A DNA stretch of 64,000 nt from Thiobacter sp. AK1 (GCF_039822265.1 NZ_JBAJEX010000004.1:1-64000), one strand, 5' to 3'. Positions 42,719 through 51,616 are shown, counted from the first letter of the stretch. Notes: generated by a model not told the origin, from the letters alone. A program made the numbers and translations.

Positions 42719-43093
42719 TCAGGCAACGCTTCCGAAACTGGGATCGCGGGCGATGAAGGGCGGCTTGATACCCGCCAGCCGACAGCCCTGGGCGATGGGT
42801 CCGCAGGGGAACAGCTCGTAGAGATAGCGGATGCCGCCGCGGGCATGGAAAGCCTCGTCCAGTGCATCGTGCAGATCGCGCAGATGGATGGGCAGACCGG
42901 CCTGCTCATGGCGGCTAAACCAGGCACGCAGGGCCTGGATGACTTCCCAGTGCTCGTCGCTAAGGGTGAGCCCCTCGGCGCGCGCCGCCCGTTCGGCCTG
43001 CCCGCGGCTCCAATCGGGCGCGATGAGGCAAGCATCGGGATCGCGGGGAATGTCCGGCTGAATATCCGGTGTGACATGGGGTGTGGTGTGCAT
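42719..43093 (-). CDS. DsrC/TusE-family sulfur-carrier-like protein
   Basis: The 124-residue protein has the family pattern 'LTDEHWEVIQALR' (here LSDEHWEVIQALRAWF), 'GGIRYLYELFPCGP', 'QGCRLAGI' and 'DPSFGSVA' at the C-terminus. It retains the internal Cys in QGCRLAG but lacks the penultimate C-terminal Cys that carries persulfide in DsrC and TusE. The true function in sulfur relay is therefore uncertain. A GAGGAGGG ribosome binding site supports the start. Betaproteobacterial sulfur oxidisers often carry such variants. Confidence 0.85.
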   Translation of the reverse strand: MHTTPHVTPDIQPDIPRDPDACLIAPDWSRGQAERAARAEGLTLSDEHWEVIQALRAWFSRHEQAGLPIHLRDLHDALDEAFHARGGIRYLYELFPCGPIAQGCRLAGIKPPFIARDPSFGSVA

Positions 43094-43190
43094 GGTACAA
43101 CCCTCCTCGTCGGTCGCGTAGTCAAGCATGGCCCAACGCGCGGCAGGGCAGCGCGCGTCTGGCCGTGCGAACCCTCTTAATTTGAACCTA

Positions 43191-43337
43191 TTGAGCGTTA
43201 CGTAAGTCGTTGACAGGCTGCGTAAGTCAAACGTCATTCCCGCGAAAGCGGGAATCCAGGGTATTCCTCGCCGTATTCCTGGGTCCCCGCTTTCGCGGGG
43301 ACGACACAAAGGTGTCACCTACTTACATAATGCTCAA
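43191..43337. repeat. 147-bp MITE (reverse orientation)
   Basis: Starts TTGAGCGTTACG and ends ATGCTCAA, with TA on both sides. It lies just upstream of the DsrC-like gene (98 bp from its start), so it may affect its promoter. Confidence 0.85.
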
Positions 43338-43358
43338 TAGTCTGCGAAGGGCCGTCCT

Positions 43359-43916
43359 TCAAGTCGAGTCGCGCCGTTCTTCGCGCCAGAAAGCGTAGAC
43401 CGCCTCTGCCGCCAGAGGCAGCGCCTGACATAGGCGCGCATGCTGGCTACCACCATCCGGCTTGAGGCGGGCGAGACGGAAAATCACATCCAGCGCATCC
43501 TGCAACATCTCCCGCGCAGCGCCCGTCCAGTGCTCACGGAACAGATTGGTGCCAGCGATGAAGCCTTCGCACCAGGAACGGGGATCGAGGTAGACCGCCC
43601 CGCCGCCGGCGCGCACGTATTCCAGCACGGGGCGGAAATCACCCGCCGCCAGGCCGTGCTCGATGTCGCGGTAAAGGGCGAGCGCCAACCCCAGCATGTC
43701 CTGCGCCTGCTCGCCGCTGGCAAACACCGGCTCGTCGAACACCAGGCGGATCCATTCCTCCGGCGACAGGCTTTCCGGCCCACACACGCCGGCAGTCAAG
43801 AAACCATGGGCACGCGAAACCCCCATGGCGTCGGGACCGCAGGCGTGAGAGCGCAGGAACTGTTCGAGACGGGCAAGTTCCGCCCCATCGAGGGGGCGAG
43901 AAGGTATGGGTAGCAT
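43359..43916 (-). CDS. UPF0149 family protein (YgfB/YecA-like)
   Basis: The 185-residue all-helical protein shows the UPF0149 landmarks: 'MGVSRAHGFLTAGVCGPE' near residue 35, 'YLDPRSWCEGFIAGTNLF' near 110-127 and a helical C-terminus. Function in the family is not established. It begins MLPIPSR; upstream lies a REP composite and no ribosome binding site of note. Confidence 0.85.
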   Translation of the reverse strand: MLPIPSRPLDGAELARLEQFLRSHACGPDAMGVSRAHGFLTAGVCGPESLSPEEWIRLVFDEPVFASGEQAQDMLGLALALYRDIEHGLAAGDFRPVLEYVRAGGGAVYLDPRSWCEGFIAGTNLFREHWTGAAREMLQDALDVIFRLARLKPDGGSQHARLCQALPLAAEAVYAFWREERRDST

Positions 43917-43956
43917 GTTGTCAGATTGCGTGAGCTTCTCGGAAGCGTCAAGCTTG

Positions 43957-44048
43957 GGTGGCAGGCGCTTTAGCGCCGATGGGCAAGCTGCAATGGCTTA
44001 GTCGCAGCCAAACCCCAGGGTTTATCGCGGCTAAAGCCGCTGCCACAA
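43957..44048. repeat. REP-type composite repeat, copy 2
   Basis: Two palindromes: GGCGCTTTAGCGCC (43964-43977) and CGCGGCTAAAGCCGC (44026-44040). Between them GGGCAAGCTGCAATGG recurs from copy 1. Confidence 0.7.
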
Positions 44049-44100
44049 CCACCCCTCGTACCATCGCGCCTGCCACAATCGCCCCCACTATGGTTCCATC

Positions 44101-44565
44101 TCAATCGCCTCGCCGCTCGTAGGTGCCCATCAGCACCGCCTCGGCCAGCACGTGTCCGGCCATGGCGCGCTCGAGCTGTGCTTTGCTGGCGGCCCCCATT
44201 TCCGGCAAGCGGGTGTCGAGGGCGTAGAGCTTGAAAAAGTAGCGGTGCCGGCCGATGGGCGGACAGGGACCGCCATAGCGCGTGCGCCGGAAATCGTTGA
44301 TGCCCGCGCGCGCCCCGGGCGGTAGCGTCGCCGCTTCCGCCAGCCCCGTGCTGTCGGGCGGCAGGTTGTAGAGCACCCAGTGCACCCACACCATGCGTGG
44401 CGCGGCAGGGTCCGGAGCGTCCGGGTCATCGACGATGAGTACCAGGCTGCGGGTGCCAGGGGGCAGCGCGCTCCAGGCGAGCGGCGGCGAGACGTCGCGA
44501 CCGTCACAGGTATAGGCAGCGGGAATCGCCTCCCCATGGCGAAAGGCGGGGGAAGTGAGTTTCAT
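44101..44565 (-). CDS. YbhB/YbcL-type PEBP protein
   Basis: The 154-residue protein matches phosphatidylethanolamine-binding-protein family members: 'CDGRDVSPPLAW' near 20-31, 'DPDAPDPA' near 48-55, 'VHWVLYNLP', 'GGPCPPIGRHRYFFKLYAL' and a helical C-terminus. GAGGAGG ribosome binding site. Ligand and function in bacteria are unclear. No signal peptide, so cytosolic. Confidence 0.92.
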   Translation of the reverse strand: MKLTSPAFRHGEAIPAAYTCDGRDVSPPLAWSALPPGTRSLVLIVDDPDAPDPAAPRMVWVHWVLYNLPPDSTGLAEAATLPPGARAGINDFRRTRYGGPCPPIGRHRYFFKLYALDTRLPEMGAASKAQLERAMAGHVLAEAVLMGTYERRGD

Positions 44566-44610
44566 GGTGGCCTCCTCGCTCTGTCCCGTAAAAGCCACGC
44601 CGGCGCTGCT

Positions 44611-45090
44611 TCAGCGAAAGCGTTTCGCGACGCGCTCCACCGCCTGGCGCAAGTCCTCCCAGGCTTTTTCGGCGCCACTTTTGAGATCTTCCCAGGCGCC
44701 CTCTGCCTGCATGCGGATTTCCTCCAGCCGCCCGCGCAACCGGTTGCGCAGCCCTTCCAACGCGTCGAGCTCCTGCTGGAATTCGCTCTTGAGCTCCAGT
44801 CGGGCAAGACTGGCCTGCACCTTGAGGGACTCGATGCGCTCGTCCAGCTCGCGCAACTGGTTCTCCAGCTGGCTCTGGAAACGCTGTTTCGCGCTCACGG
44901 AAGCGGGCAGCGCGCCGGCCGCCAGCATGCGATCGATCTCGGCTTCCGCCTCGAGCCAGTCCTGGACCGGATCCCCTCCGACGAAGCCCCGCCGCTGGGC
45001 GCGGAAATACGCCGCTTCGGCAATCAGGCGATAGCGTTCCTCGGGCGTGACTTGCACGGGTGGAGAAGAGGCGGATTTCGGATCGGACAT
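44611..45090 (-). CDS. DUF2934 plus coiled-coil protein
   Basis: The 159-residue protein has a short DUF2934 region near the N-terminus ('RYRLIAEAAYFRAQRRGFVGGDPVQDWLEAEAEI', residues 20-53), then a long coiled coil (about 70-155). GAGGAG ribosome binding site. It may interact with DNA or with another coiled-coil protein; role unknown. The GIY-YIG gene lies 55 bp upstream on the same strand. Confidence 0.75.
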   Translation of the reverse strand: MSDPKSASSPPVQVTPEERYRLIAEAAYFRAQRRGFVGGDPVQDWLEAEAEIDRMLAAGALPASVSAKQRFQSQLENQLRELDERIESLKVQASLARLELKSEFQQELDALEGLRNRLRGRLEEIRMQAEGAWEDLKSGAEKAWEDLRQAVERVAKRFR

Positions 45091-45145
45091 GGTGGGCTCC
45101 TCTGACAGGGATCCAAGGATGCGGCGGAGGCCAGACACCCCTGTC

Positions 45146-45436
45146 TCAGTCTAGACCATAATCCCGGAAGGGACGGGTGAGGCCTTGCGCGGCCTCGACC
45201 AGACGCCACTTTTCCCGCGCGCGTAGTGCTTTGATGGCGCGCTCTCGCCGCAAGGCCGCGCTGCGGTCGCCGACTTGTTCCTGATAGACGAGCACAACTG
45301 GCAACCGGCTGCGGGTATATTTGGCACCACGCCCCGCATTGTGGGCAGCCAGGCGTGCCGCCAGATCGGTCGTGATGCCGGTATAGAGGCTGCCATCCCC
45401 ACAGCGCAGCACGTAGACGATCCACTGAGTTTCCAT
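45146..45436 (-). CDS. GIY-YIG domain protein (YhbQ-like)
   Basis: The 96-residue protein has VYVLRCGDGSLYTGITTDL near the N-terminus, the GIY-YIG motif, then 'RGAKYTRSRLPVVLVYQE' and 'REKALKAL'-like RERAIKALRAREK. Small UvrC-like GIY-YIG proteins of this length are putative nucleases in bacteria; roles are undefined. The start METQW fits other family members; no strong ribosome binding site. Confidence 0.85.
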   Translation of the reverse strand: METQWIVYVLRCGDGSLYTGITTDLAARLAAHNAGRGAKYTRSRLPVVLVYQEQVGDRSAALRRERAIKALRAREKWRLVEAAQGLTRPFRDYGLD

Positions 45437-45542
45437 GACAAGATGTGTGCCCGCCTCCTCCCCCCATTGTGCATCCGAGCCTGCCGACGCGCATCCGCTA
45501 CGGTTATACTTGCGTCCTACGCGCCCGCAACGGAGACCTTCC

Positions 45543-45887
45543 ATGCCCATGCCAGTCTCGCGTCTGACCCCCGTCGTCCTCACGGGCCTACTCGCAGCCT
45601 GCACGACGGTGACCCCAATCGGCGAGATTCTCACCCATCCCCGCGACTATGCCGAGAAGACGGTCACGGTGCGCGGCGAAGTCAGAAGTGTGTTTTCCCT
45701 GCTCTTCGTCAAATATTTCACCTTGGATGATGGCACCGGCACCATCGCCGTGGTCACGGAACGGCCCTTACCCAATCGGGGTGAACGGCTGGAAGTCACC
45801 GGCACGGTGAAGGAAGCCTTTTCCCTAGGGGATCAGACCCTGACCCTGATCGTGGAGCGCGCCCCCGCCCAAGGCACCCCCCGCTAG
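45543..45887 (+). CDS. Small lipoprotein with OB-fold-like domain
   Basis: The 114-residue protein has a lipobox (LLAAC, Cys near residue 20) and a nucleic-acid- or metal-binding-type OB-fold ('EKTVTVRGEVRSVFSLLFVKYFTLDDGTGTIAVV'). The downstream ATPase gene may start within its stop codon. GGAGA ribosome binding site. No family name was recognised with certainty. Confidence 0.7.
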   Translation: MPMPVSRLTPVVLTGLLAACTTVTPIGEILTHPRDYAEKTVTVRGEVRSVFSLLFVKYFTLDDGTGTIAVVTERPLPNRGERLEVTGTVKEAFSLGDQTLTLIVERAPAQGTPR

Positions 45888-45916
45888 TGGCCCGCCAATC
45901 GCCAACCGCAAACGAT

Positions 45917-46726
45917 ATGTCCATGGACAGCCGCGATCCTGTCATCGAAATCTCGGACCTGCATTTCGCCTACAACGACAACGCCATTCTCAAGGGCATC
46001 GAGCTGGCCGTGCCGCGGGGCAAGGTGTGCGCCATCCTCGGCGCCTCCGGCTGCGGCAAGACCACGCTGCTGCGCCACATCGGCGGCCAACTGCGTCCGC
46101 AACGGGGCTTCGTCAAGGTCGATGGCCAGACGGTGCACGAATTGGACAACGACGCGCTGTACCGGCTGCGGCGCAAGATGGGCATGATGTTCCAGGCCGG
46201 CGGCTTGTTCTCCGACCTCACCGTCTTCGACAACATCGCCTTTCCGCTGCGGGAGCACACCGACCTGCCGGAGCGCATGATCCGCGACCTGGTGCTCATG
46301 AAGCTGGACGCGGTGGGCCTGCGGGGCGCGCGCGACCTCTATCCCAGCGAGCTGTCCGGCGGCATGGCACGCCGCGTGGCGCTCGCCCGCGCCATCGCCA
46401 TGGACCCCGAGATCCTGATCTACGACGAACCCTTCGCCGGGCTGGATCCCATTTCCCTGAACGTCATCGCCAACTTGATCCGCAAGCTCAACGACGCCCT
46501 GGGCGTCACCTCCATCGTGGTCACCTACGACGTGAGCGAGTCCCTCAAAGTGGTGGACTACCTCTACCTGATCCTGGACGGCAAAATCGCCGCCCAGGGG
46601 CCCACCGAGGAAATGGTGGCCTCCCCCGACCCCTTCGTGCAGCAATTCCTGCACGCCAAGCCGGAAGGGCCGGTGCCCTTCCACTACCCCGGCCTGGCCT
46701 ACACCGCCGCCCTGGGCCTGGCCTGA
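45917..46726 (+). CDS. MlaF-like ABC ATPase without partner genes
   Basis: The 269-residue protein has Walker A GASGCGKTT, the MlaF-type signature LSGGMARRVALARA and D-loop YDEPFAGLDPISL. MlaF belongs to a phospholipid transport system; mlaE, mlaD, mlaC and mlaB, normally adjacent, are absent here. A GTG at 45887 overlapping the lipoprotein stop would add 10 residues and imply translational coupling; ATG at 45917 (MSMDSRD) is chosen for similarity. Confidence 0.85.
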   Translation: MSMDSRDPVIEISDLHFAYNDNAILKGIELAVPRGKVCAILGASGCGKTTLLRHIGGQLRPQRGFVKVDGQTVHELDNDALYRLRRKMGMMFQAGGLFSDLTVFDNIAFPLREHTDLPERMIRDLVLMKLDAVGLRGARDLYPSELSGGMARRVALARAIAMDPEILIYDEPFAGLDPISLNVIANLIRKLNDALGVTSIVVTYDVSESLKVVDYLYLILDGKIAAQGPTEEMVASPDPFVQQFLHAKPEGPVPFHYPGLAYTAALGLA

Positions 46727-46742
46727 CGGGCGGATCCCACAG

Positions 46743-46787
46743 CCCGCGGGTCAAAGACCCCCTGCGGCGCTAAAGATTTTTTTCCTC
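46743..46787 (+). terminator. Possible intrinsic terminator after the MlaF-like gene
   Basis: Hairpin CCGCGGGTC-AAA-GACCCCCTGCGG with a bulge, followed by ATTTTTTT. Confidence 0.4.
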
Positions 46788-46798
46788 CCCGCCGCTAT
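46771..46798 (+). promoter_or_regulatory. Candidate sigma-28 (FliA) promoter
   Basis: TAAAGATT at 46771-46778 and GCCGCTAT at 46791-46798, spacing 12 nt (consensus TAAAGTTT-11-GCCGATAA). It lies 64 bp upstream of a chemoreceptor gene, where such a promoter is expected. Confidence 0.4.
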
Positions 46799-46861
46799 AG
46801 CCCCCACAAGGCGCCGGGGGGCGCCGCTATTGGCTACCGTTCCCAATAAGGAGAAAGCACC

Positions 46862-48487
46862 ATGCGCAACAACCAGCCCGTCACCCAGCGGGAATACCCC
46901 GTCCGCGCGGACTGTTCCATCATCTCGCACACGGACACCAAGGGGCGCATCACCTATGTCAACGACGACTTTGTGGAATACGCCGGCTTCACGCGGGAAG
47001 AGTTGCTCGGCCAGCCCCACAACATCATCCGCCATCCGGACATGCCCGAGGAAGCCTTTCGCGACCTGTGGGCAACACTCAAGGCGGGCCGCGCCTGGCA
47101 TGGCCTGGTGAAGAACCGCCGCAAGGACGGCGACCACTACTGGGTCAAGGCCACCGTCACGCCCCTGCCGGATGGCAGCGGCTACATGAGCGTGCGGCTT
47201 GCCCCGAGCCGCGAGGAAGTGGCCGCCGCTGAATCCCTCTATGCCCGCATGCGCGCGGGCGAGGGCTTCCGCCTCGATGGCGGACGGGTCATCCCGCCTG
47301 GTTTGCGCGGTTGGATAACCCGCCTGTCCCTGCGCCTGGCCGATGTGCACCTCTCCACCCGCATCGCGCTGCTCGGGGTGCTGGGTGTGGCCATGAGTGT
47401 GATCGTGGCCGTTCAGGCCCACGGCAAAGCGCTGTTCTTCGAGATCGCCGGGGCGGGGGCGCTGTTGATGAGCGTGCTTGCCTTCGACACCTGGCGGCGG
47501 GTAAGCAGCGGCCTCAGACAGGCCGTGGCGGTGGCGGACCAGGTGGCGCACGGCGAGTTGCGCATCGACACTCCCAATCTGGGTAAAAACGAGGTGGGGG
47601 TGCTCATGGACCGCCTGCAGCAGATGCGCAACCGCCTCTGTGAGCTTGCCATAGAAATGCGCCACAGCGCCAGCCGCATGACCCTGGCCGCCGCCGGCAC
47701 CGCGGCATCCGCCCAATCCGTGGCCCAGGACGCGGCGAGTGCCTCGGAAGCCACCTCCGCCATGGCGGCCACGGTGGAGGAACTGTCGGTGTCCATGGAC
47801 CATGTGGAAGCCAACGCCGCTGACGCCCGGCGCGCAGCGGAAACGGCCGGCCAAGCGGCGGAAAATGGCGCGAGAGTCGTACACGAGGCGGCAGGCGAGA
47901 TCGCCCGTATCGCCGACACCGTGCGCCAGGCCGCCGATGGGATAAACGAGCTGGAAAGCATTTCCGGCGAGATCGGCGCCATCGTCAACACCATCAAGGA
48001 AATCGCCGACCAGACCAATCTGCTCGCGCTCAATGCCGCCATCGAGGCCGCCCGCGCCGGCGAGCAGGGGCGTGGCTTTGCCGTCGTCGCCGACGAGGTG
48101 AGGAAACTCGCCGAGCGCACCGCCCACTCCACGGTGGAAATCGGCCGCATGGTGGAACGCATCCAGTCCCAGACCCGGGCCGCCACGGGGCAGATGGGCG
48201 CCGGGGTCAAGCTGGTGGAAGACGGGGTGGCGGTGGCCAATCAGGCCGGAGACGCGGTGGCGGCCATCCGCCATCAGACCGACGCAGTGCTCGCCGCCAT
48301 CACGGAAATCGGCGCGGCGCTGAAGGAACAGGCGGAAGCCACCCGGGAAGTGGCGCGCACGGTGGAGCGCGTGGCCCAGGCCTCGGAAAGCACGGCCGGT
48401 GCCGCCGGCGAGGCCGCCCACACCAGCCAGGAAATGGGCCAGGTGGCCGAACGCCTGGCGGAGCTCACCGCCCAGTTCCGCACCTGA
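46862..48487 (+). CDS. Aerotaxis-type methyl-accepting chemoreceptor (Aer-like)
   Basis: The 541-residue protein has an N-terminal PAS domain (about 15-115) with '[33 protein letters not shown]', the Aer signature that binds FAD. Two membrane-crossing segments (about 158-210) and a HAMP region follow. The long signalling helix bundle carries the conserved tip '[41 protein letters not shown]' split around residues 380-420. It senses redox or oxygen and controls CheA/CheW. The start ATG has AAGGAG 7 bp upstream. Confidence 0.92.
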   Translation: MRNNQPVTQREYPVRADCSIISHTDTKGRITYVNDDFVEYAGFTREELLGQPHNIIRHPDMPEEAFRDLWATLKAGRAWHGLVKNRRKDGDHYWVKATVTPLPDGSGYMSVRLAPSREEVAAAESLYARMRAGEGFRLDGGRVIPPGLRGWITRLSLRLADVHLSTRIALLGVLGVAMSVIVAVQAHGKALFFEIAGAGALLMSVLAFDTWRRVSSGLRQAVAVADQVAHGELRIDTPNLGKNEVGVLMDRLQQMRNRLCELAIEMRHSASRMTLAAAGTAASAQSVAQDAASASEATSAMAATVEELSVSMDHVEANAADARRAAETAGQAAENGARVVHEAAGEIARIADTVRQAADGINELESISGEIGAIVNTIKEIADQTNLLALNAAIEAARAGEQGRGFAVVADEVRKLAERTAHSTVEIGRMVERIQSQTRAATGQMGAGVKLVEDGVAVANQAGDAVAAIRHQTDAVLAAITEIGAALKEQAEATREVARTVERVAQASESTAGAAGEAAHTSQEMGQVAERLAELTAQFRT

Positions 48488-48497
48488 GGCCCGTTGC

Positions 48498-50849
48498 TCA
48501 GACGATGGCGAATCGGGGAAATACGAAGCGCTTCACCTGATCCAGTATCAGGGCAAAGCCTAGCGTGGCCCCGAGCAGCACGCCCACCAGCGTCCAGGGC
48601 ACGGCGGCCATCAACAGGCCCAGTCCCGCGAGCAGCGTGACGGCCACCACGTCGGCGAGGCTCGCCCGCAGCATCCAGCGGCCCGGCGCCAGGCTCCACA
48701 GCGGCCCGTCGCAGCGCAGCACGTAGACATTGGCCTGGTTGGTGAACACCAGGATCAGAAAGGCCAGGGTCTGCGCCTGCGCCGGATCGAGGCCCCAGGC
48801 CGTGCGCCCCCACCAGTAGAAGCCAAACGAGAACACCAGGCACAGCGCGGCGAACACGAATGCCGCGCCCACCAACGCCCCCACGCGCCAGCGCTGGGGC
48901 CGCGGCGCCGGCTGCACGCGGTCACCGGCTATGGTCATGGTGACGAAATCGTTGGTGAACAGCAGCAGCACGATGAGCGTCGAGGACATGACGAAGCCGC
49001 CGGTGAGCCACAGGCCCAGGGTGAGGAACACCACGATCTCGAAGGTCTTGAGCACCTTGTTCAGGGTGTAGGTGAGCATGCGCCGGTGCACCTCGCGCCC
49101 TTCGCGGACCACCGTCAGCACCCCGGCAAGCCCCGGCTCGGTGAGCACTACACCGGCCGCGGCCTTGGCCACGTCGGTGGCACTGGCCACCGCCACCCCC
49201 AGTTCCGCCTGACGCAGGGCCGGCGCGTCGTTCACGCCGTCGCCGGTCATGCCGGTCACGTGGCCCCGTTGCTGCAGCGCCTGCACGATGGCGTGCTTGT
49301 CTTCCGGCAGTACCCGCGCAAACAGGTCACAGGATTCCACGTCGCGCAGGCCCGCGCCCCGGGCCTCGCACACCCGCTCGCCCAGCCCCAGCTGGGCGCC
49401 GATGGCGCGTGCGGTCTCCAGCGCATCGCCGGTGGCCATGTGCACGCGCACGCCCAGGGTGCGCAGGCGGGCGATGAGATCGGCCGCATCGGCCCGCGGG
49501 GGATCGGCCAGTCCCACCACGCCCAGCAGGCGCAGATCCTGGGCCTCGCCCGCGGCCACCGCCAGTACCCGCGCCCCGCTCGCGCCGAGCTGCCGTTCCG
49601 CCGCCTCCAGCGCCGCTTGACCCGCGGCATCGAGGCGGCATAGCGGGCCGATCACGTTCGCCGCACCCTTGACCGCATGCCAGGCCCGGCCCGCCACCGT
49701 ATAGATGCCCTCGCTGCGCCGCGTCGTCGGATCGAAGGGGTGGAAGTCCGCGCGCGGCGGCGCATCCCGCAGCAGCCCGCGCGCCCGCGCCGGCACCAGA
49801 ATGGCGAGGTCGAGCGGGTCCTGGGTGGCGTCGTCGCTGGCCAGGGCGGCCGCGCGCAGCACCGCAGCTTCATCCGCCTCCGGCGCCAGCGGTTTCACGC
49901 CGGCCAGGGTCAGGGTGTTCTGGGTCAGCGTGCCGGTCTTGTCCGAGACTAGGGTGTCCATGGCTGCGGCTTCCTCCACCGCCGGCAGCCGCGTCACCAG
50001 CACGCCCTTGCGCGACAGGACGAGGCTGGCGAGCGCCGTGGCCAGCGTGTAGGTGGCGGGCAGCGCGACGGGGACGGATGCCACCAGCAGCATCAGGGCG
50101 AACTCGGCGCTCTCCAGCAGGGGCAGCCGGTGCCGCAAGGCGTAGATGAGCACCAGGCCCACCAGCAGAGAGTCGAACAGCACCAGGCGCTGGACGATGG
50201 CGAAAATGGTGCGCTGCATGTGGCTGGGCGCGCTGGCCGTGCGCACCAGTTCGGCGGTGCGCCCGAAATAGGTGTGCGCTCCGGTGCCGGTGACCTCGCC
50301 GCTGGCTTCACCCTGGCGCACCACCGAGCCGGCATAGGCCGGATTGCCTGCGCCCGCCTCCACCGGCAGCGACTCGCCGGTGAGCGCCGACTGGTCCAGG
50401 GTCACCGCGCCGTCGAACAGCAACAGGTCGGCGGGCACGATGTCGCCCGCGCGCACGTGGACGATGTCGCCGGGCACCAGATCCTCGGCGGCGATCCGCT
50501 GCCACTGCGCGTCGCGCAGCACCCGTGCCGTCACGTGCAGCTGCCGCCGCAGCAAGGCCAGCGCATCCCGCGCGCGGCGCTCCTGCAGGAAGGCGACCCC
50601 CGCATTGAACACCAGCAGTGCGGCGATCACCGCCGCTTCCACGTGCCGCCCGAGCAGCAGCTGGAGCAGGATGACCGCCTCCAGCATCCACGGCACCGGC
50701 GCCCAGAATTTGGCCAGCAGTTGGCGCCAGAGCGGCACCTTGGCCTCCGCCACGGCGTTGGGGCCATAACGGGCACGGCGGGCGTCGGCCTCCTGGGTGC
50801 TCAGGCCGCGACTGCGGTCGGTCCCTGTGGTTTCGGCGGATGGGGTCAT
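48498..50849 (-). CDS. P-type ATPase, IIIA (H+-ATPase-like) group
   Basis: The 783-residue protein has the actuator TGES near 158, phosphorylation site SDKTGTLTQN near 303, and GDGVNDAP near 540. The overall plan with short N- and C-termini and the 'TLDQSALTGESLPV' and 'LSRKGVLVTRLPAVEEAAAMD' stretches resembles type IIIA proton pumps more than Ca- or heavy-metal pumps (no N-terminal CxxC, no CPx in the membrane helix). Start MTPSAETT. A UspA-type protein gene lies 67 bp upstream on the same strand, a common pairing. Confidence 0.9.
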   Translation of the reverse strand: MTPSAETTGTDRSRGLSTQEADARRARYGPNAVAEAKVPLWRQLLAKFWAPVPWMLEAVILLQLLLGRHVEAAVIAALLVFNAGVAFLQERRARDALALLRRQLHVTARVLRDAQWQRIAAEDLVPGDIVHVRAGDIVPADLLLFDGAVTLDQSALTGESLPVEAGAGNPAYAGSVVRQGEASGEVTGTGAHTYFGRTAELVRTASAPSHMQRTIFAIVQRLVLFDSLLVGLVLIYALRHRLPLLESAEFALMLLVASVPVALPATYTLATALASLVLSRKGVLVTRLPAVEEAAAMDTLVSDKTGTLTQNTLTLAGVKPLAPEADEAAVLRAAALASDDATQDPLDLAILVPARARGLLRDAPPRADFHPFDPTTRRSEGIYTVAGRAWHAVKGAANVIGPLCRLDAAGQAALEAAERQLGASGARVLAVAAGEAQDLRLLGVVGLADPPRADAADLIARLRTLGVRVHMATGDALETARAIGAQLGLGERVCEARGAGLRDVESCDLFARVLPEDKHAIVQALQQRGHVTGMTGDGVNDAPALRQAELGVAVASATDVAKAAAGVVLTEPGLAGVLTVVREGREVHRRMLTYTLNKVLKTFEIVVFLTLGLWLTGGFVMSSTLIVLLLFTNDFVTMTIAGDRVQPAPRPQRWRVGALVGAAFVFAALCLVFSFGFYWWGRTAWGLDPAQAQTLAFLILVFTNQANVYVLRCDGPLWSLAPGRWMLRASLADVVAVTLLAGLGLLMAAVPWTLVGVLLGATLGFALILDQVKRFVFPRFAIV

Positions 50850-50916
50850 GGCGTGGCGCGCGGTGGGGCCGCGCCCCATCCGTCAGCGGGAGGAGGCGCC
50901 GGCGGCGTGTCGGCTC

Positions 50917-51363
50917 CTAGCTGCTGCGGATCAGCAGGACGGGCTTGGTCGCCACCCGCACCACGCCTTCGGCCACGCTGCCCAGAAATACATGGCTGAG
51001 GCCGCGCCGGCCGTGGGTGCCCAGCACGATGAGATCGGCGGGCCAGGCTTGGGCCTCTTCCACGATCGCCTCCGGAATGCGATGACCCAGGGTGGTGAGC
51101 TCGATCAGCTTGGAATCCGCCTGGACGCCCGCTGCCGCGGCCCGGGCGGTGGCCTTGTCCAGGAGATCGCGGCCGGTTTTGGCCATGGCCTCCCAGATCT
51201 CGGCCGGATTGGCGTACTCGGCGTCCCAGTTGAGGATCACCTCATCCACGGCATGCACGATGCGCAGCTGCGCCCCCGTCTCCTTGGCGAGGCGCACGGC
51301 CTCCTCGAGCGCGCGGTCGGAAGTGTCGCTGCCGTCGATTGCCACCAAGATACGCTTGTACAT
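50917..51363 (-). CDS. Universal stress protein UspA family
   Basis: The 148-residue protein has the UspA fold with 'ILVAIDGSDTSDRALEEAVRLA' and the ATP-binding pattern GTHGRRGLSHVFLGS near the C-terminus (G-2x-G-9x-GS). It would bind ATP. GAGGAGAG ribosome binding site. Probably co-transcribed with the P-type ATPase. Confidence 0.95.
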   Translation of the reverse strand: MYKRILVAIDGSDTSDRALEEAVRLAKETGAQLRIVHAVDEVILNWDAEYANPAEIWEAMAKTGRDLLDKATARAAAAGVQADSKLIELTTLGHRIPEAIVEEAQAWPADLIVLGTHGRRGLSHVFLGSVAEGVVRVATKPVLLIRSS

Positions 51364-51437
51364 TTTTTCTCTCCTCGAGCAAATGGCGTCCAACATGAAA
51401 AATGGCCGCCGCGTCCCCTGAACGTTTCGTCAAGCTA

Positions 51438-51584
51438 TTGAGCATTACGTAAGTAGGTGACACCTTTGTGTCGTCCCCGCGAAAGCGGGGACCCAGGAAC
51501 ATGGCGAGGAATACCCTGGATTCCCGCTTTCGCGGGAATGACGTTTGACTTACGCAGCCTGTCAACGACTTACGTAACGCTCAA
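51438..51584. repeat. 147-bp MITE
   Basis: TTGAGCATTACGTAAG at the left, CTTACGTAACGCTCAA at the right, TA on both sides. It has the best-conserved ends of the copies. Confidence 0.9.
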
Positions 51585-51616
51585 TAGAAACGGAAGGCAG
51601 CGCCTGCTTGGCACGC

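Noticed and set aside
43210-43398. 62-aa frame reading MTGCVSQTSFPRKRES
   Set aside because: Spurious reading of the MITE, identical in kind to the one at 51242-51565.
42578-44048. CRISPR array
   Set aside because: Palindromic repeats occur only as paired REP units without regular spacers.
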